A stretch of 64,000 bases of DNA from Daejeonella lutea (GCF_900168015.1 NZ_FUYR01000001.1:1238943-1302942); one strand, 5' to 3'; shown: positions 26,681-36,412, counted from the stretch's first letter. The notes: generated by a model from the letters alone, not told the origin. A program made the numbers and translations.

Positions 26681-27357
26681 TCCAGGGCAAATTTATAACC
26701 CATCCCATAAACGGATTTGACATAATCTTTCCCGGATACGTTAATAAGCTTTTTGCGAAGATTCTTTATATGTGCGTAGAGGGTATCAAAATTGTCAAAC
26801 TGGTCGACATGATCGCCCCAGAGGTGTTCGGCGATGGAGGATTTACTGAGAACACGATTCTTATTGACCACGAAATAAACCAGCAGTTCAAACTCCTTGC
26901 GCGTCAGCGGCAGCGCCTTTTGATCAAAAAACAATTGCTTCGATTCAGGATCGATCGTAAAATCGTCAAACACCACCTTGCTGGATCCCTTTAGCACCTT
27001 TCTGCGGTATAGGGCATTGATCCTCGCATTCAGCTCCTCGACATAAAAAGGTTTGGTCAGGTAGTCATCTGCCCCCATGTTTAAGCCGTTAAGTTTATCC
27101 TGTAGCGAATCCCTCGCCGAGAGGATCAGTATGCCGGTTTCCAGATGCTGGGTGCGTATATCCCGTATCAGGTCAATCCCATTACCATCCGGCAGGGTAA
27201 TGTCCAGCACCACGATATCATAGACGTAACTATTTACTTTTTCAGCAGCGTCCGCGAAATTCGCTGCATGCTCGCAGGTGTAATTGAGCGACCTGAAATA
27301 CAATTGCATCTCCTGCAGCAGAACGGGTTCATCTTCAACGAAAAGTAACTTCATCAT
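26677..27357 (-). CDS. OmpR/PhoB-family response regulator
   Basis: 226 residues. Receiver with Asp52 in DIVVLDITLPDG, Thr/Ser in ILILSAR and Lys102 in LTKPF; winged-helix output domain at about 125-225 with LTRKEFELLVYFVVNKNRVL and the recognition region HIKNLRKKL. Forms a pair with the kinase at 25442 and probably controls the PAP2/HD/TonB receptor genes upstream on the same strand. No operator could be assigned. Confidence 0.95.
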   Translation of the reverse strand: MMKLLFVEDEPVLLQEMQLYFRSLNYTCEHAANFADAAEKVNSYVYDIVVLDITLPDGNGIDLIRDIRTQHLETGILILSARDSLQDKLNGLNMGADDYLTKPFYVEELNARINALYRRKVLKGSSKVVFDDFTIDPESKQLFFDQKALPLTRKEFELLVYFVVNKNRVLSKSSIAEHLWGDHVDQFDNFDTLYAHIKNLRKKLINVSGKDYVKSVYGMGYKFALE

Positions 27358-27383
27358 TTTTTACACCTGCCCAAAGATATTAC

Positions 27384-28151
27384 CTAAAGCGGGATCAATG
27401 CGGCGATACCCAAATTACCATTTTGAAAGGTAGGAGTTGCTACAAAATTCAAGCCTTTGGTTTTTATGATCTTATTCTTAATATATGGATAGGCAAAATA
27501 GGTAAATCTCGAGCTCAGAATCCCTACTCCTGCACCAGCAAGCACGTCGCTGAACCAATGCTTGTTATTCATCATCCGCAAGGCGCCGGTTGTTCCCGCC
27601 ATGGTATAACCCGCCACGCCGTACCAGGGAGACACATCTTTAAATTCCTGCCGCATAAATTCCGCTGCAACGAATGCGGTCGCAGTATGCCCGGAAGGAA
27701 ATGATCGCCGGTCGTCTCCCGACGGACGTAGTTTCGCGGTGTGTTCCTTGAGGAAATTTACCGAAAGGCCCATTAAGGTGTTCGAAATAAAGTAAATAGC
27801 GGTTCGGTCTACCAGGTTGTGCCGGCTTTTAACGCCTACCATGTTTAGGGCGTACACCGCTGCTACCGGTGCATACTGCAGTTTATCATCGAAATGGGTT
27901 GAAAAATGGGGCATTTCCTCCAGGAGTTCATGCCGGATGTGCTTATCGGCTTGCTTTGTTAGTCCCTGGTCCAGCGACGTAAAACCATAACTCACCAATA
28001 CCGCCGGAGCAAGTATCCGGCCCCAGGCGCGGAACTTAGCATGCGACTTTTGCCGGACCAGGCTAGAATCCTTTGTTTCAATAGAATCGATTTCTGCGGA
28101 TAGACCGCGCAGGCTGCTCAGTAATAGCAGCACCAGCAAAACCCTGTTCAT
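27384..28151 (-). CDS. PAP2-family membrane phosphatase
   Basis: 255 residues with an export signal (MNRVLLVLLLLSSLRGLSA). All three PAP2 motifs are present: KEHTAKLRP, RSFPSGHTATAF, and RMMNNKHWFSDVLAG (Arg, His, Asp). These enzymes remove phosphate from lipid phosphates at the outer face of the inner membrane; substrates include undecaprenyl diphosphate, phosphatidate and lipid A. Adjacent to an OmpR-type two-component pair, which resembles arrangements controlling lipid A modification; this is inference only. A second, broken PAP2 gene lies at 31526. Confidence 0.92.
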   Translation of the reverse strand: MNRVLLVLLLLSSLRGLSAEIDSIETKDSSLVRQKSHAKFRAWGRILAPAVLVSYGFTSLDQGLTKQADKHIRHELLEEMPHFSTHFDDKLQYAPVAAVYALNMVGVKSRHNLVDRTAIYFISNTLMGLSVNFLKEHTAKLRPSGDDRRSFPSGHTATAFVAAEFMRQEFKDVSPWYGVAGYTMAGTTGALRMMNNKHWFSDVLAGAGVGILSSRFTYFAYPYIKNKIIKTKGLNFVATPTFQNGNLGIAALIPL

Positions 28152-28214
28152 AGCACTCAGTTAAAGAACTGAAACTATCACACGATTTTGAAGAAATTCT
28201 GAATTCAGAAAATT

Positions 28215-28829
28215 TTACTTTTTAGCCCGGTTATCGACTGCCAGGCAGCGCATACGCTCCATATTAATGGCTTTGAACTGTTGCAATATATCCTTCCCGT
28301 AATCGGTAAAGTACTCGTGGTGCTCGAGCATGGAACAGTTAATACGCGCCCACTGCGGATCAGTGTATTTATTTTTAAAATAGATCTCTAACTCCGAACG
28401 AAGGGCAATTTCATAGCAGTGGTAATCCGGTTTGGTAAAATGATAGAGGTCCGCATCACACAATATGCGCGCTTCCATGGTATGTGGTTTCTGCGGGTAT
28501 CGGGTAGCTTCGATACAATCCTGGACCTGTTTTATGAAACTCTCCCCGTAATCCTGCTCAGTTAAAAACTCAGCGGCAATTTCTTTACTAAAGTTTTCAT
28601 GTCCGGTATAAGCCCTGGCATAGCCGCAATCATGGAACCAGGCAGCAACCTGAATAATACGAAGCTGCTCTTCGCTCAGCTCCACCTGCCCAGATATTTC
28701 CTTGGCTGCATGAACAACTTCAAGGGTATGATTCACATTGTGGAACGATAGATTTTCAGGCAAATTTTCCGTCAGGAATTTGAGCACAAAACTCTGAACT
28801 GCTGGTATTAATTTTTCCGTTGCTAGCAT
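28215..28829 (-). CDS. HD-domain phosphohydrolase-like protein
   Basis: 204 residues, no signal peptide. HD superfamily pattern: LSFHNVNHTLEVV (first His), AAWFHDCGYARAYTGHE (HD pair) and a later ARILCDADLYHF (Asp). These bind metals and hydrolyse nucleotides or phosphate esters. Substrate unknown. Lies 14 bp downstream of the TonB receptor and 63 bp upstream of the PAP2 gene, so it belongs to the same minus-strand operon. Confidence 0.86.
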   Translation of the reverse strand: MLATEKLIPAVQSFVLKFLTENLPENLSFHNVNHTLEVVHAAKEISGQVELSEEQLRIIQVAAWFHDCGYARAYTGHENFSKEIAAEFLTEQDYGESFIKQVQDCIEATRYPQKPHTMEARILCDADLYHFTKPDYHCYEIALRSELEIYFKNKYTDPQWARINCSMLEHHEYFTDYGKDILQQFKAINMERMRCLAVDNRAKK

Positions 28830-28843
28830 AAAATTGCCTCTGT

Positions 28844-31255
28844 TTAAAATTTGTAACTGTATCCCAGGCGGATCACCTGGGTTTCATAATAGTCGGTACT
28901 ATTGAAATTGAATCCGTTACCCACAATCTTTCTTTTTATCCGGAGCGTATTAAAAAGATCGCTCCCATTGGCAAACAACTCCCCCTTGCCTTGCTGGATC
29001 TGTTTCTTTATACCCGCATCAACCGAGAAACGGGACTCGATCCTGCCCTGCGGAATGATATCCGGGGCGAGATAAACCATTGCAATTTGCAGATCAGCCT
29101 GGCCGGGAAGTTTGAACATATTGTTCAGCTTTATGTTGCCCGATGTGATCTGCTGCTCAGCCATGGTATAGGTAGTCGGAACCGGGTAACGGTTTTCAAT
29201 GGTAAATGCATCAATTTTATTGCGATACAGGGCAGCGCTGGTATTGAAGTTCCACCAGGAATTGAGTTGCTGCTGTAGCGACAGTTCCCCCCCTGTATTG
29301 GCGCTACTGCCCGCATTTTGGAAAATATTATAGATAATAGTATTTCCGGGAACGATTGTACCGATACGGGTTATCGTAGCTTCAGTTGCTGTATGGTAGA
29401 GCGCGGTATACAGGCTCCCGCCGCTCCAGCTCCGTTTATTTCCAAGCTCAAAGCGGTCGGTAAACTGAGGCCGCAGAGTGGGGTTCCCAACCTTCAGCAC
29501 TTCAGGTTCATCATATTTAGGAAAGATCCGGATGTCCACTTCGTTCGGACGATCGACCCGCCGGTTATAGAATACTGATAGCTTATTATTATCGCTCAGC
29601 TTGTATCCAAATCGCAGGTTCGGAAATGGCTGCGCATAATCATAGCCATCACTTTTATAGGTGTTATGATTCGGGTTAACGTCATAGTCAACCTTTACAT
29701 ATTCCAGTCGGATCCCCGCCTCAATTTCTACCTTCCTGCTTTCAAAAATATAATTGCCGTACAAGGCAGGTATAGTTTCCTTATAATCTGCCCAGCCGCC
29801 CGCATTCGCGTCAAGGGGTGAGTTCAGTCCCCGAAAGAACTGCATATTGGTCGGAATGGTCCTGCGCCTGAACTTCAGTCCGGTTTCAAACCGGCCATGC
29901 TTCATGGGTTTGATATAATCCAGGTTGAGGTCGGCAACATGCTCATCAGAGAGGAGCTTAAACGAATCATTCCCGGTGAACGAAGGCATGATATTGGTGA
30001 AGAAATATTTCTCGTCTTCACGGTGGAAAGTGTAGTTGAATCCGGCATTGAGCAAGTGCCCGGGCTGTGTAAACTTATGCTGGAACAGAGCAGAGCCGGT
30101 TGCTGTATATTTCACCTCATCCTCCAGGAATTGCCATAGGCGCATACGCTGACTCAGGTCCCCATTAAAATAAGGCGTGTCACCTTTGTCGATGATCTTC
30201 TCCCGGTTAAAAAACCCGGATAGGGTGAAACTGTTATGTTCATCCGGATTCCAGTCCACACCGGTCTTAATCGTCGAAAACGTGGTCGTGCGATTCCGTT
30301 TAACCTGCTGCCTGATAAGCTCCCCGCTGCTGTATCTGCGTTCCCCAAACTCATTCCGGTTCAGTGTCTGCGTGTATAGCCAGTCGGCCTGCATAAAGGT
30401 GTTCAGCTTGTTTTTCCGGTAGTTAAGGGAAAGAGAAGGGTTCAGCTTGGGCGTCGACTGGAATTGGGGGCGTATGCCCGGTAAATTCTCCTGCCTCACC
30501 CAAAGTGCGCCCAGGCCCGAAGTAAGTCCTAGTTTACCATTCCAACCTTCCTGCCGGTTCTTTTTATAGATGATGTTGATGATGCCTGCATTACCGTTCG
30601 CATCGAACTTCGCGGAAGGATTGTTGATGATCTCTATCCGCTCGATAGCAGAAGCCGGAATATTATCCAGGCCCGTCTGACTCCCGAAGCCCGTGATAGC
30701 ATTTTGCTTGCCGTCAATCAGTACAGCGACCTTATCATTGCCGCGTAACTGCACCTTGCCGTCCTGCAGGGTCACGCCAGGAAGATTCTGCATGGCCTGC
30801 AAAACAGAGCCGCCCGACTGGCTGACATTATTTTCAAGGGTAAAAACCTTTTTATCCATCTTATCTGATACCCCGTCTTCAACACTCGCAGTCACCACGA
30901 CCTCGCCCAGCACCCGTGTATCCTGCTGCAGCTCGATAGTCCCCAGGTCCAGAAAAGGACTCAGGCTGCCAACAAGTTGCTCGGTACGATACAGGCGGTA
31001 ACCTATATAACTCACTTCGAGCAGATATCTTCCAGGCTTAATTCCCGAAAAGGTAAATCGTCCATCTTCATTGCTGATGGTACCCTGAGCCAGACTGCTG
31101 TCGCCAGGATTTTTAAGCAGCAGATTAACGTAGGGCAGGCTGCTTTTGTCCTTCGCATCTTTTACCTGCCCGGAGATAGTCACCAAACTACTCTGGCCAA
31201 ACGAAACGGATACCGAGAATAGAAGGAGCAAAAATGGTAGAACAATGTTTTTCAT
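28844..31255 (-). CDS. TonB-dependent receptor, outer-membrane beta-barrel family
   Basis: 803 residues. Signal MKNIVLPFLLLLFSVSVSFGQ; carboxypeptidase regulatory-like domain at about 27-115 (TISGQVKDAKDKSSLPYVNLLL); plug with GEVVVTASVEDG and LQDGKVQLRGNDKVAVLIDGKQ; OMP_b-brl barrel to the C-terminal Phe (LGYSYKF). No SusD. First gene of an apparent operon with HD, PAP2 and a two-component pair, so its ligand or regulation may relate to envelope phosphate or lipid metabolism. Confidence 0.9.
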   Translation of the reverse strand: MKNIVLPFLLLLFSVSVSFGQSSLVTISGQVKDAKDKSSLPYVNLLLKNPGDSSLAQGTISNEDGRFTFSGIKPGRYLLEVSYIGYRLYRTEQLVGSLSPFLDLGTIELQQDTRVLGEVVVTASVEDGVSDKMDKKVFTLENNVSQSGGSVLQAMQNLPGVTLQDGKVQLRGNDKVAVLIDGKQNAITGFGSQTGLDNIPASAIERIEIINNPSAKFDANGNAGIINIIYKKNRQEGWNGKLGLTSGLGALWVRQENLPGIRPQFQSTPKLNPSLSLNYRKNKLNTFMQADWLYTQTLNRNEFGERRYSSGELIRQQVKRNRTTTFSTIKTGVDWNPDEHNSFTLSGFFNREKIIDKGDTPYFNGDLSQRMRLWQFLEDEVKYTATGSALFQHKFTQPGHLLNAGFNYTFHREDEKYFFTNIMPSFTGNDSFKLLSDEHVADLNLDYIKPMKHGRFETGLKFRRRTIPTNMQFFRGLNSPLDANAGGWADYKETIPALYGNYIFESRKVEIEAGIRLEYVKVDYDVNPNHNTYKSDGYDYAQPFPNLRFGYKLSDNNKLSVFYNRRVDRPNEVDIRIFPKYDEPEVLKVGNPTLRPQFTDRFELGNKRSWSGGSLYTALYHTATEATITRIGTIVPGNTIIYNIFQNAGSSANTGGELSLQQQLNSWWNFNTSAALYRNKIDAFTIENRYPVPTTYTMAEQQITSGNIKLNNMFKLPGQADLQIAMVYLAPDIIPQGRIESRFSVDAGIKKQIQQGKGELFANGSDLFNTLRIKRKIVGNGFNFNSTDYYETQVIRLGYSYKF

Positions 31256-31334
31256 AGCAAACCAATTCTTTTGTTGACAGGTGACAGTATTGAAAGCTCA
31301 AAACTGAAAGTATCTAAACGCTGTGTTATCCGTC

Positions 31335-31460
31335 CAGACTTAAAACTTAATATAGTTGAAAGTTGAAAGTTGAAAGCTCCTAAACGCTGTGCTATACGTC
31401 CAGACAAAAAACTTAATACCTAAAACCTACGACTTACAACGTAAAACCTACAACGTAAAG
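31335..31460. repeat. Heptamer and related short repeats upstream of the TonB receptor
   Basis: GTTGAAA units, then two near-identical copies of CTAAACGCTGTG (31314 and 31380 areas) and AACCTAC/ACAACGT-type units. Lies in the 270-bp gap before the receptor gene; no gene seen there. Confidence 0.6.
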
Positions 31461-31525
31461 GTCCGGCCTGATTCCGAAGAAATTCTGAAGATTAAGAAAG
31501 AGCACACCTTCAGCAAAGAGATATA

Positions 31526-32175
31526 CTAGTTTGCCTCATGCCGCGTGACTGATGCCTGGAGATAAAAATAGCTTAGTATAAATAGGAAAATGATTCCCAA
31601 AAACACGCTTGCCAGCACATCTGTAAACCAGTGGGCGCCAAGATAAATCCTCGAGAATGGTATCGCGAGGATCATCACGGAACAAAAGCTGATCAGTGCG
31701 ATTCGTATACGCCGACTAAATAATTTCAAATGGTACAGTAATACGATCATGAAACCAAAAAATATGATGTAAAACAGCACGTGCCCGCTCGGAAAACTCT
31801 GATGCCTTGCGTTCTCTATGATCCTGACCAGATCTTTTGTGGGCCGCGGCCGGTTGATCAGGATCTTTAAGAAGTGGCTAACTACCCCTGAAAACAGAGT
31901 TAATACCGTAAATACACCTCCCTTTTAAGCCCGGTGAGTGTTAATATAAGTGCAATAGCCAGGACCATCACAATTGACTCAGGCAATGAACCCGGCCAGC
32001 TTATTCCCTTCATGATAAAATCCAGGACGGGGTACTGATGTTCCTGCACTTCCTCCGAGAATTTAAGGTCGATAAAGGATACGGGGAAAAACGCTATGAT
32101 TATACTCAGGCAAATGAAGCCCAATAATATTCCCCCAAGTACATAAAACAGGATCCGTTTTTTCCTTAATTCCAT
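31526..32175 (-). pseudogene. PAP2-family phosphatase gene broken by a frameshift
   Basis: The first part (ATG at 32173-32175, MELRKKRILFYVLGGILLG) reads to ALILTLTGLKRE and then hits a stop at 31900. The second part continues in the -1 frame from about 31915 as VFTVLTLFSGVVSHFLKIL, then carries NRPRPTKDL, SFPSGH and SRIYLGAHWFTDVLAS, i.e. all three PAP2 motifs. Restoring one base near 31905-31920 rejoins the two halves into a normal-length PAP2 protein of about 215 residues. A -1 ribosomal shift would also join them, but no classic slippery heptamer is seen. Mutation or sequencing error is the simpler reading. Confidence 0.85.
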
Positions 32176-32263
32176 CAAAGCACAATTTGCATCGGGCAAA
32201 GTATTGGGAGATTCTGAATAATTTCTGAAGCCGCTCGACTGTCGGATCGCTGCGATTCGATCG

Positions 32264-32398
32264 CTATGCCAAATCCCGCTTAAAGGATTCCAGATAGTCA
32301 ATAATGAATTTCGCAACCTGTTCCTTTTCGGCGATGGTAAGAATAACCCCGTCCTACATCCAGTAACCCTGCGTATCAATTAAGATCCGGCCAAGTAA
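32264..32398 (-). pseudogene. Degraded C-terminal remnant of an unidentified gene
   Basis: The minus-strand frame reads GRILIDTQGYWM, an internal TAG, then DGVILTIAEKEQVAKFIIDY and LESFKRDLA before a stop. It looks like the end of a real protein with one in-frame stop and no start. Family not recognised. Confidence 0.35.
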
Positions 32399-32411
32399 TC
32401 GGGCTTGTTAG

Positions 32412-32478
32412 TGCTACCCTTCCTTCAAGGGGAGCTGTCCGCCCGAGGCGGAGCCGATAGTTATCGGCTGAGGGGTCA
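32412..32478. repeat. REP-like palindromic element
   Basis: A cluster of nested palindromes: CCTT-CAAGG, CCGCCCGAGGCGG, and GCCGATA/TATCGGC (32453-32459 with 32462-32468), bounded by CCTTCC and GAGGGGTC. Located between the PVC-type cytochrome gene and the remnant at 32264. The form resembles dispersed extragenic palindromes. Confidence 0.55.
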
Positions 32479-32540
32479 AAAAACCTTAAGCTGCGAAGTA
32501 GCAGATAAATATTAGATTGCCCGGGTAATCGAAACCCCTC

Positions 32541-35189
32541 CTACTTCTGTTGCGATAAATAAGTCACCAAAGAAGCAAATTCTTCCAACGACAATGAATT
32601 CGCCAAACCGGCCGGCATCATCGAATTTTCCATCTCCTTACGACTGACTATTTCACTTGCTGGAATGGTTCGTACTCCCCCGGCGATATCTCTCAATGTT
32701 AAGGACTGCACCGACTGGGCAGTCACAAATCCCATGAAATTCCTTCCGGCTTTGGTAGTGATCATAACCGTCGCAAATCCCTGAGATATTGAAGCATTAG
32801 GCTTTAAAATCGACTCGGCAATCTGTTCGGGATTCATGATCGAGCCGATCTGCCCCATGAACGGACCCTTAAGCGGTTCGGAAGCACTTGTGCTGTGACA
32901 TGCCTGGCAGCCTTGTCTCAGAAAAACTGCCTTGCCCAGATCCACATTGCCCTTGATTTTAGGTAAGGCCAGCATCACATCTTCAATCGATGTACTTCCA
33001 ATCTGGCCTTTCTTCATTTTGATGGCTTCCAGGTCAATGCTTTGTTCCGATGTGACTGTGGTTTCCTGGCTGCCGAACTCGCTGATCCCCATTTGATGCT
33101 TATCATTAAGACGGGTAAAAAACAGCTTGTCTGCGGCGCTCGAACTATTCCATGCTGTCACGAGCGTCTGCCGTATTAAGGGCGAGGATTCCCACTCAAC
33201 AGGATTATAATACGGTCCGTGACCATCCGGCCGGGTGCTCCACCAATATTCTCCGGCATAAGGTGCTTCCTTCTTATAGAGCCTTGACAGGGTACTCAAG
33301 ATCTCTTTCTTTAAAGCCGGATCGGCAGATTTTCGGTAAGCCTCGATTAAACCCTGCACCGCTTTTGGATGATGCATGTAGCGGAGCGCCCACAGTGCCA
33401 AAACAGAGTTCTTTGTGCCTATGGCATCGATCGCTTCATCGAAAGCATTTAAGCCGACCAGCGCACGTACGGCTAAATGCGCATTAATTAATGCAGAATT
33501 TGGTGTTGCGTGCGGTCCTTCTGCAGCGCCGTCGGGTGCACGAAATGATGGTGGTACCCTTACGTCAAGCAAAGCCTTACTTAATTCCGGCCGACCAAGA
33601 CGACCGATCGCGACTATCGCTGCCGACTGAACACGCGGAGACTTACTGCGTAAAGCAGACAAAAACAGTTCCGCTGGAACCTTGCTGACATTACCTTTCC
33701 GGTCGGCCAGCGCACGCAGCGCAAACTCTCCTAACTTTTCGTCGGCAACGAGGCTAAGCAGCTTTTGTGTTGAGTTCTTACCCGCAGCCTGTGCATAGGT
33801 AAATATTCCCGCTACCCGCACATCCAGAGGCAGGTTTTTGTCGGCAGCAATTTTCCATGCAGCAGCAGCGGCTTTTGCAGGAGAACGCTTTAGCATTTCA
33901 TGTTGAGCATTCAATCGCCCAACGGCACTTTGCGATTTTAACAGAGCCGTTAAAACCTCGAAAGAAGCTTTCCTGAGATCCGGAAAGGGCTTGTAGGTCC
34001 AGTCTTTCGGCACGGCCCGAACAATAAATCCTTTGTCAGGGCTACCGGAATAACCCGCACCGTCCCAAGCTGAAAGATACAAGCGCCCTGAGCCATCAAC
34101 ATCCAGGTCGGTAATCTGGGCTAACTTGATGAAATCCTCGTTCTCCTGCCGGAAGCTCGGACCGTCCGCTGTGACGCGGTGTATGTATAAGGTGCTCGTG
34201 CCCCAATCAGCCATTAAAGGAACTTTATTGTATTTTTCAGGCCAGCTTGCCTCGTCCATAAATAAGGAGCCCGTTCCCGAACCCCCGCCCAGATCGGCGA
34301 GTGCTGGTACAATCTCCTCAGTAAAATGCTTAAACAACAACGGGTAGCCGTACTCGGCGGTTTGTATATGGTGACTGAAGCGAATATTCCATCCCCCGCC
34401 ATCATTGGTATTGTCGCGCGTAAAGATGTTCATGAAGGGATCGATCGCTACGTCGTATATGTTGCGTAATCCATGAGTATAAACCTCCATTTCGGTCCCG
34501 TCCGGCCGCACTCTTACAATACCTCCGCCCAGCATGGTTAACTTCTTCCCCGACCGATCAACAGCATCATGAAAGCCAAAATCGCCAACAGCGATGTAGA
34601 TCCAGCCATCGATACCCATCCGAATTCCATTGGTTGCATGATCGGTCCCGCGGCTTTGCAGGAATTTAGGCGAACTGAGTCCGCGTATCAGCGCCTCGGC
34701 CTTTCCATCGGCTATCCCATCCCCGTTCTTATCCGTAAAGACGGCCAGATCCATGCCTGTAGCCAGTTTTGTTTCTTCCGAAAAGGTAGTGTACAGCACA
34801 AAAACCTGGTTGCCCAGGGCTAGGATTCCCCGTGGATTATCAACGGCGGCAAATTCTGTGTGGCTGTCCACTTTCCCGTCATTATTGCTGTCCACCAGTT
34901 TAATGATACTTCCCTTCCCCGGTGTTTTACCCAGAGATCCGATCTTGTCGACACCCACGAATACCGCGCCGTTTGCATGTACTGCCAGGCAGGCCGGACT
35001 CGGAGTCAGATCAGAACCGGCAAAGTGGCTAACCGTTATATCGGACGGCCATTTAGACGCATTGCGCAGGGAATCGGCTGCGGCTTCACCCTTTCTGCTA
35101 TTGAAATTCTTCCCATTGAAATTATCATAAACCTGATAACCCAACAGCATGAAAAATGAAAAAGAAAGGCTTAATATGAGTTTTAACAT
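32541..35189 (-). CDS. PVC-type heme-binding dehydrogenase/cytochrome c protein
   Basis: 882 residues with an N-terminal hydrophobic export signal. Residues about 45-400 form a propeller like the membrane-bound dehydrogenase (PVC-type) family (GIRMGIDGWIYIAVGDFGFH; YTHGLRNIYDVAIDPF). A helical HEAT-like middle follows (about 420-640). The C-terminal cytochrome c domain has the heme motif CQACH and the Met-containing segment SMMPAGLANSLS. Periplasmic oxidation of a sugar-like substrate with electron transfer to heme is the family expectation; the actual substrate is unknown. Confidence 0.9.
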   Translation of the reverse strand: MLKLILSLSFSFFMLLGYQVYDNFNGKNFNSRKGEAAADSLRNASKWPSDITVSHFAGSDLTPSPACLAVHANGAVFVGVDKIGSLGKTPGKGSIIKLVDSNNDGKVDSHTEFAAVDNPRGILALGNQVFVLYTTFSEETKLATGMDLAVFTDKNGDGIADGKAEALIRGLSSPKFLQSRGTDHATNGIRMGIDGWIYIAVGDFGFHDAVDRSGKKLTMLGGGIVRVRPDGTEMEVYTHGLRNIYDVAIDPFMNIFTRDNTNDGGGWNIRFSHHIQTAEYGYPLLFKHFTEEIVPALADLGGGSGTGSLFMDEASWPEKYNKVPLMADWGTSTLYIHRVTADGPSFRQENEDFIKLAQITDLDVDGSGRLYLSAWDGAGYSGSPDKGFIVRAVPKDWTYKPFPDLRKASFEVLTALLKSQSAVGRLNAQHEMLKRSPAKAAAAAWKIAADKNLPLDVRVAGIFTYAQAAGKNSTQKLLSLVADEKLGEFALRALADRKGNVSKVPAELFLSALRSKSPRVQSAAIVAIGRLGRPELSKALLDVRVPPSFRAPDGAAEGPHATPNSALINAHLAVRALVGLNAFDEAIDAIGTKNSVLALWALRYMHHPKAVQGLIEAYRKSADPALKKEILSTLSRLYKKEAPYAGEYWWSTRPDGHGPYYNPVEWESSPLIRQTLVTAWNSSSAADKLFFTRLNDKHQMGISEFGSQETTVTSEQSIDLEAIKMKKGQIGSTSIEDVMLALPKIKGNVDLGKAVFLRQGCQACHSTSASEPLKGPFMGQIGSIMNPEQIAESILKPNASISQGFATVMITTKAGRNFMGFVTAQSVQSLTLRDIAGGVRTIPASEIVSRKEMENSMMPAGLANSLSLEEFASLVTYLSQQK

Positions 35190-35273
35190 AGGATAAATTT
35201 ATCTATTTAGATCGGAGTGTAGGAAATGTTTTTATTATCCAATTCGGCTTGCGGGCACTCGTCTAAAAACCCA

Positions 35274-35789
35274 TCACTTCAATATCCGCAGATAACGCTC
35301 AAAACTCCCCACATAATCCTTATTCTGTTTGGCTATGATCCTGGCGATCTGGGAAATGTGGGTCATATCGTGTGCCACCCAAGTTGCGAGGATCTGGCGG
35401 AGGGTGACCGCTCCCATTACGGGGTGCAGGGCTGTTTTGGATAGATCTTCTTCACGCAGCTTGCAATCTTTTAGATACCGGATTGAGTACGAGCGAAGGT
35501 CATTGAACTGTTCGAGCAGGTGACGCACCGGGTTGTTTTCAGCCAGCTGAAAATGAGCCTCCATGTTTATGGGGGTGAATACCTGCTGTTCGTCGCCGGC
35601 AAGAATGATCTTTGCCCGGGGCAGCCAGTTCGTTTCTTCGCAGACAATAAGGTGTGCAAGGACTTCTTTGGCGTTCCATGTGTTTTCGCCTTCATTTGCA
35701 TTTATCCATTCGTCACTCAGATTGTGGAAAAGGGACGAAAGTGTTTTGGGTGTGTTGGTCAGGACTTCTGCCCATTTCTTAAAATCCAT
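35274..35789 (-). CDS. DinB-family protein
   Basis: 171 residues forming a four-helix DinB-like bundle. Metal-ligand type histidines occur in WNAKEVLAHLIVCEET and in the C-terminal WVAHDMTHISQIARI (H-x3-H). DinB-like proteins bind a metal and often act as thiol transferases or have unknown function. Followed on the same strand, 47 bp upstream, by another DinB-like gene; the two and the thioesterase gene may be one transcript. Confidence 0.85.
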   Translation of the reverse strand: MDFKKWAEVLTNTPKTLSSLFHNLSDEWINANEGENTWNAKEVLAHLIVCEETNWLPRAKIILAGDEQQVFTPINMEAHFQLAENNPVRHLLEQFNDLRSYSIRYLKDCKLREEDLSKTALHPVMGAVTLRQILATWVAHDMTHISQIARIIAKQNKDYVGSFERYLRILK

Positions 35790-35836
35790 ATATATCGTCT
35801 TGGTTTAATTATCACTGAGCGAAGAGAATTCCCTCC

Positions 35837-36376
35837 CTATTCTTTTTCCGGCTCATCAGTCTTTGAGAACATTTTGGCGTTGTAGTCCCGTGAACCACCC
35901 CGGGGAACGGTCAGGCTTGTCCAGTTCTCGGCCGACATCTTGCCGATAAAGACAAGCTGACCAACGTGATAGGCACTGTGAGCCAGTGATCGGTTGATGG
36001 CCTCAACTACCGTGTGGGCTTCGTTCCGGATGTAGACGGTCTTCTCCAGGTCATCCTCGTGGAGGGAATTTATTGTCTCCAGCATTAAGGTCCAACCCTC
36101 ATTCCATTTGTCCAGCACTTCCCTTTTGGTAGTAAGATCATTATCGAACTCCGCATCCCTGTTCCGCCATTCCTTCTCCCCGTCGGAATTCAGAAAGCTC
36201 GTCCACCGGCTCAGCATATTTCCCCAGAGATGCTTTACAATCGTAGCCATACTATTGCATTCTGCATTGTACTGCCAGAATAATTTATCCTCCGTAACTT
36301 GATCAAATGTTCTTTCCCCCAGACTCTTATAGTTCTCCAGCTGGCTAATTACGCTTTTTAAATAGTTCAATTTCAT
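35837..36376 (-). CDS. DUF1572/DinB-like protein
   Basis: 179 residues, starting MKLNYLKSVISQLENYKSLG. Helical bundle with histidines in ATIVKHLWGNMLSRW and in LAHSAYHVGQLVFIGK, the DUF1572 pattern within the DinB superfamily. Function not known. Lies between DinB at 35274 and the thioesterase at 36413 on the same strand (36-bp gap), so may share the TetR-controlled promoter upstream. Confidence 0.83.
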   Translation of the reverse strand: MKLNYLKSVISQLENYKSLGERTFDQVTEDKLFWQYNAECNSMATIVKHLWGNMLSRWTSFLNSDGEKEWRNRDAEFDNDLTTKREVLDKWNEGWTLMLETINSLHEDDLEKTVYIRNEAHTVVEAINRSLAHSAYHVGQLVFIGKMSAENWTSLTVPRGGSRDYNAKMFSKTDEPEKE

Positions 36377-36412
36377 CGTCTATCGAGTTAAAATAATATC
36401 CTAATAAATCCT

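Noticed and set aside
31900-32379. Separate 159-residue membrane protein
   Set aside because: It is the N-terminal half of the frameshifted PAP2 gene plus unrelated upstream codons.
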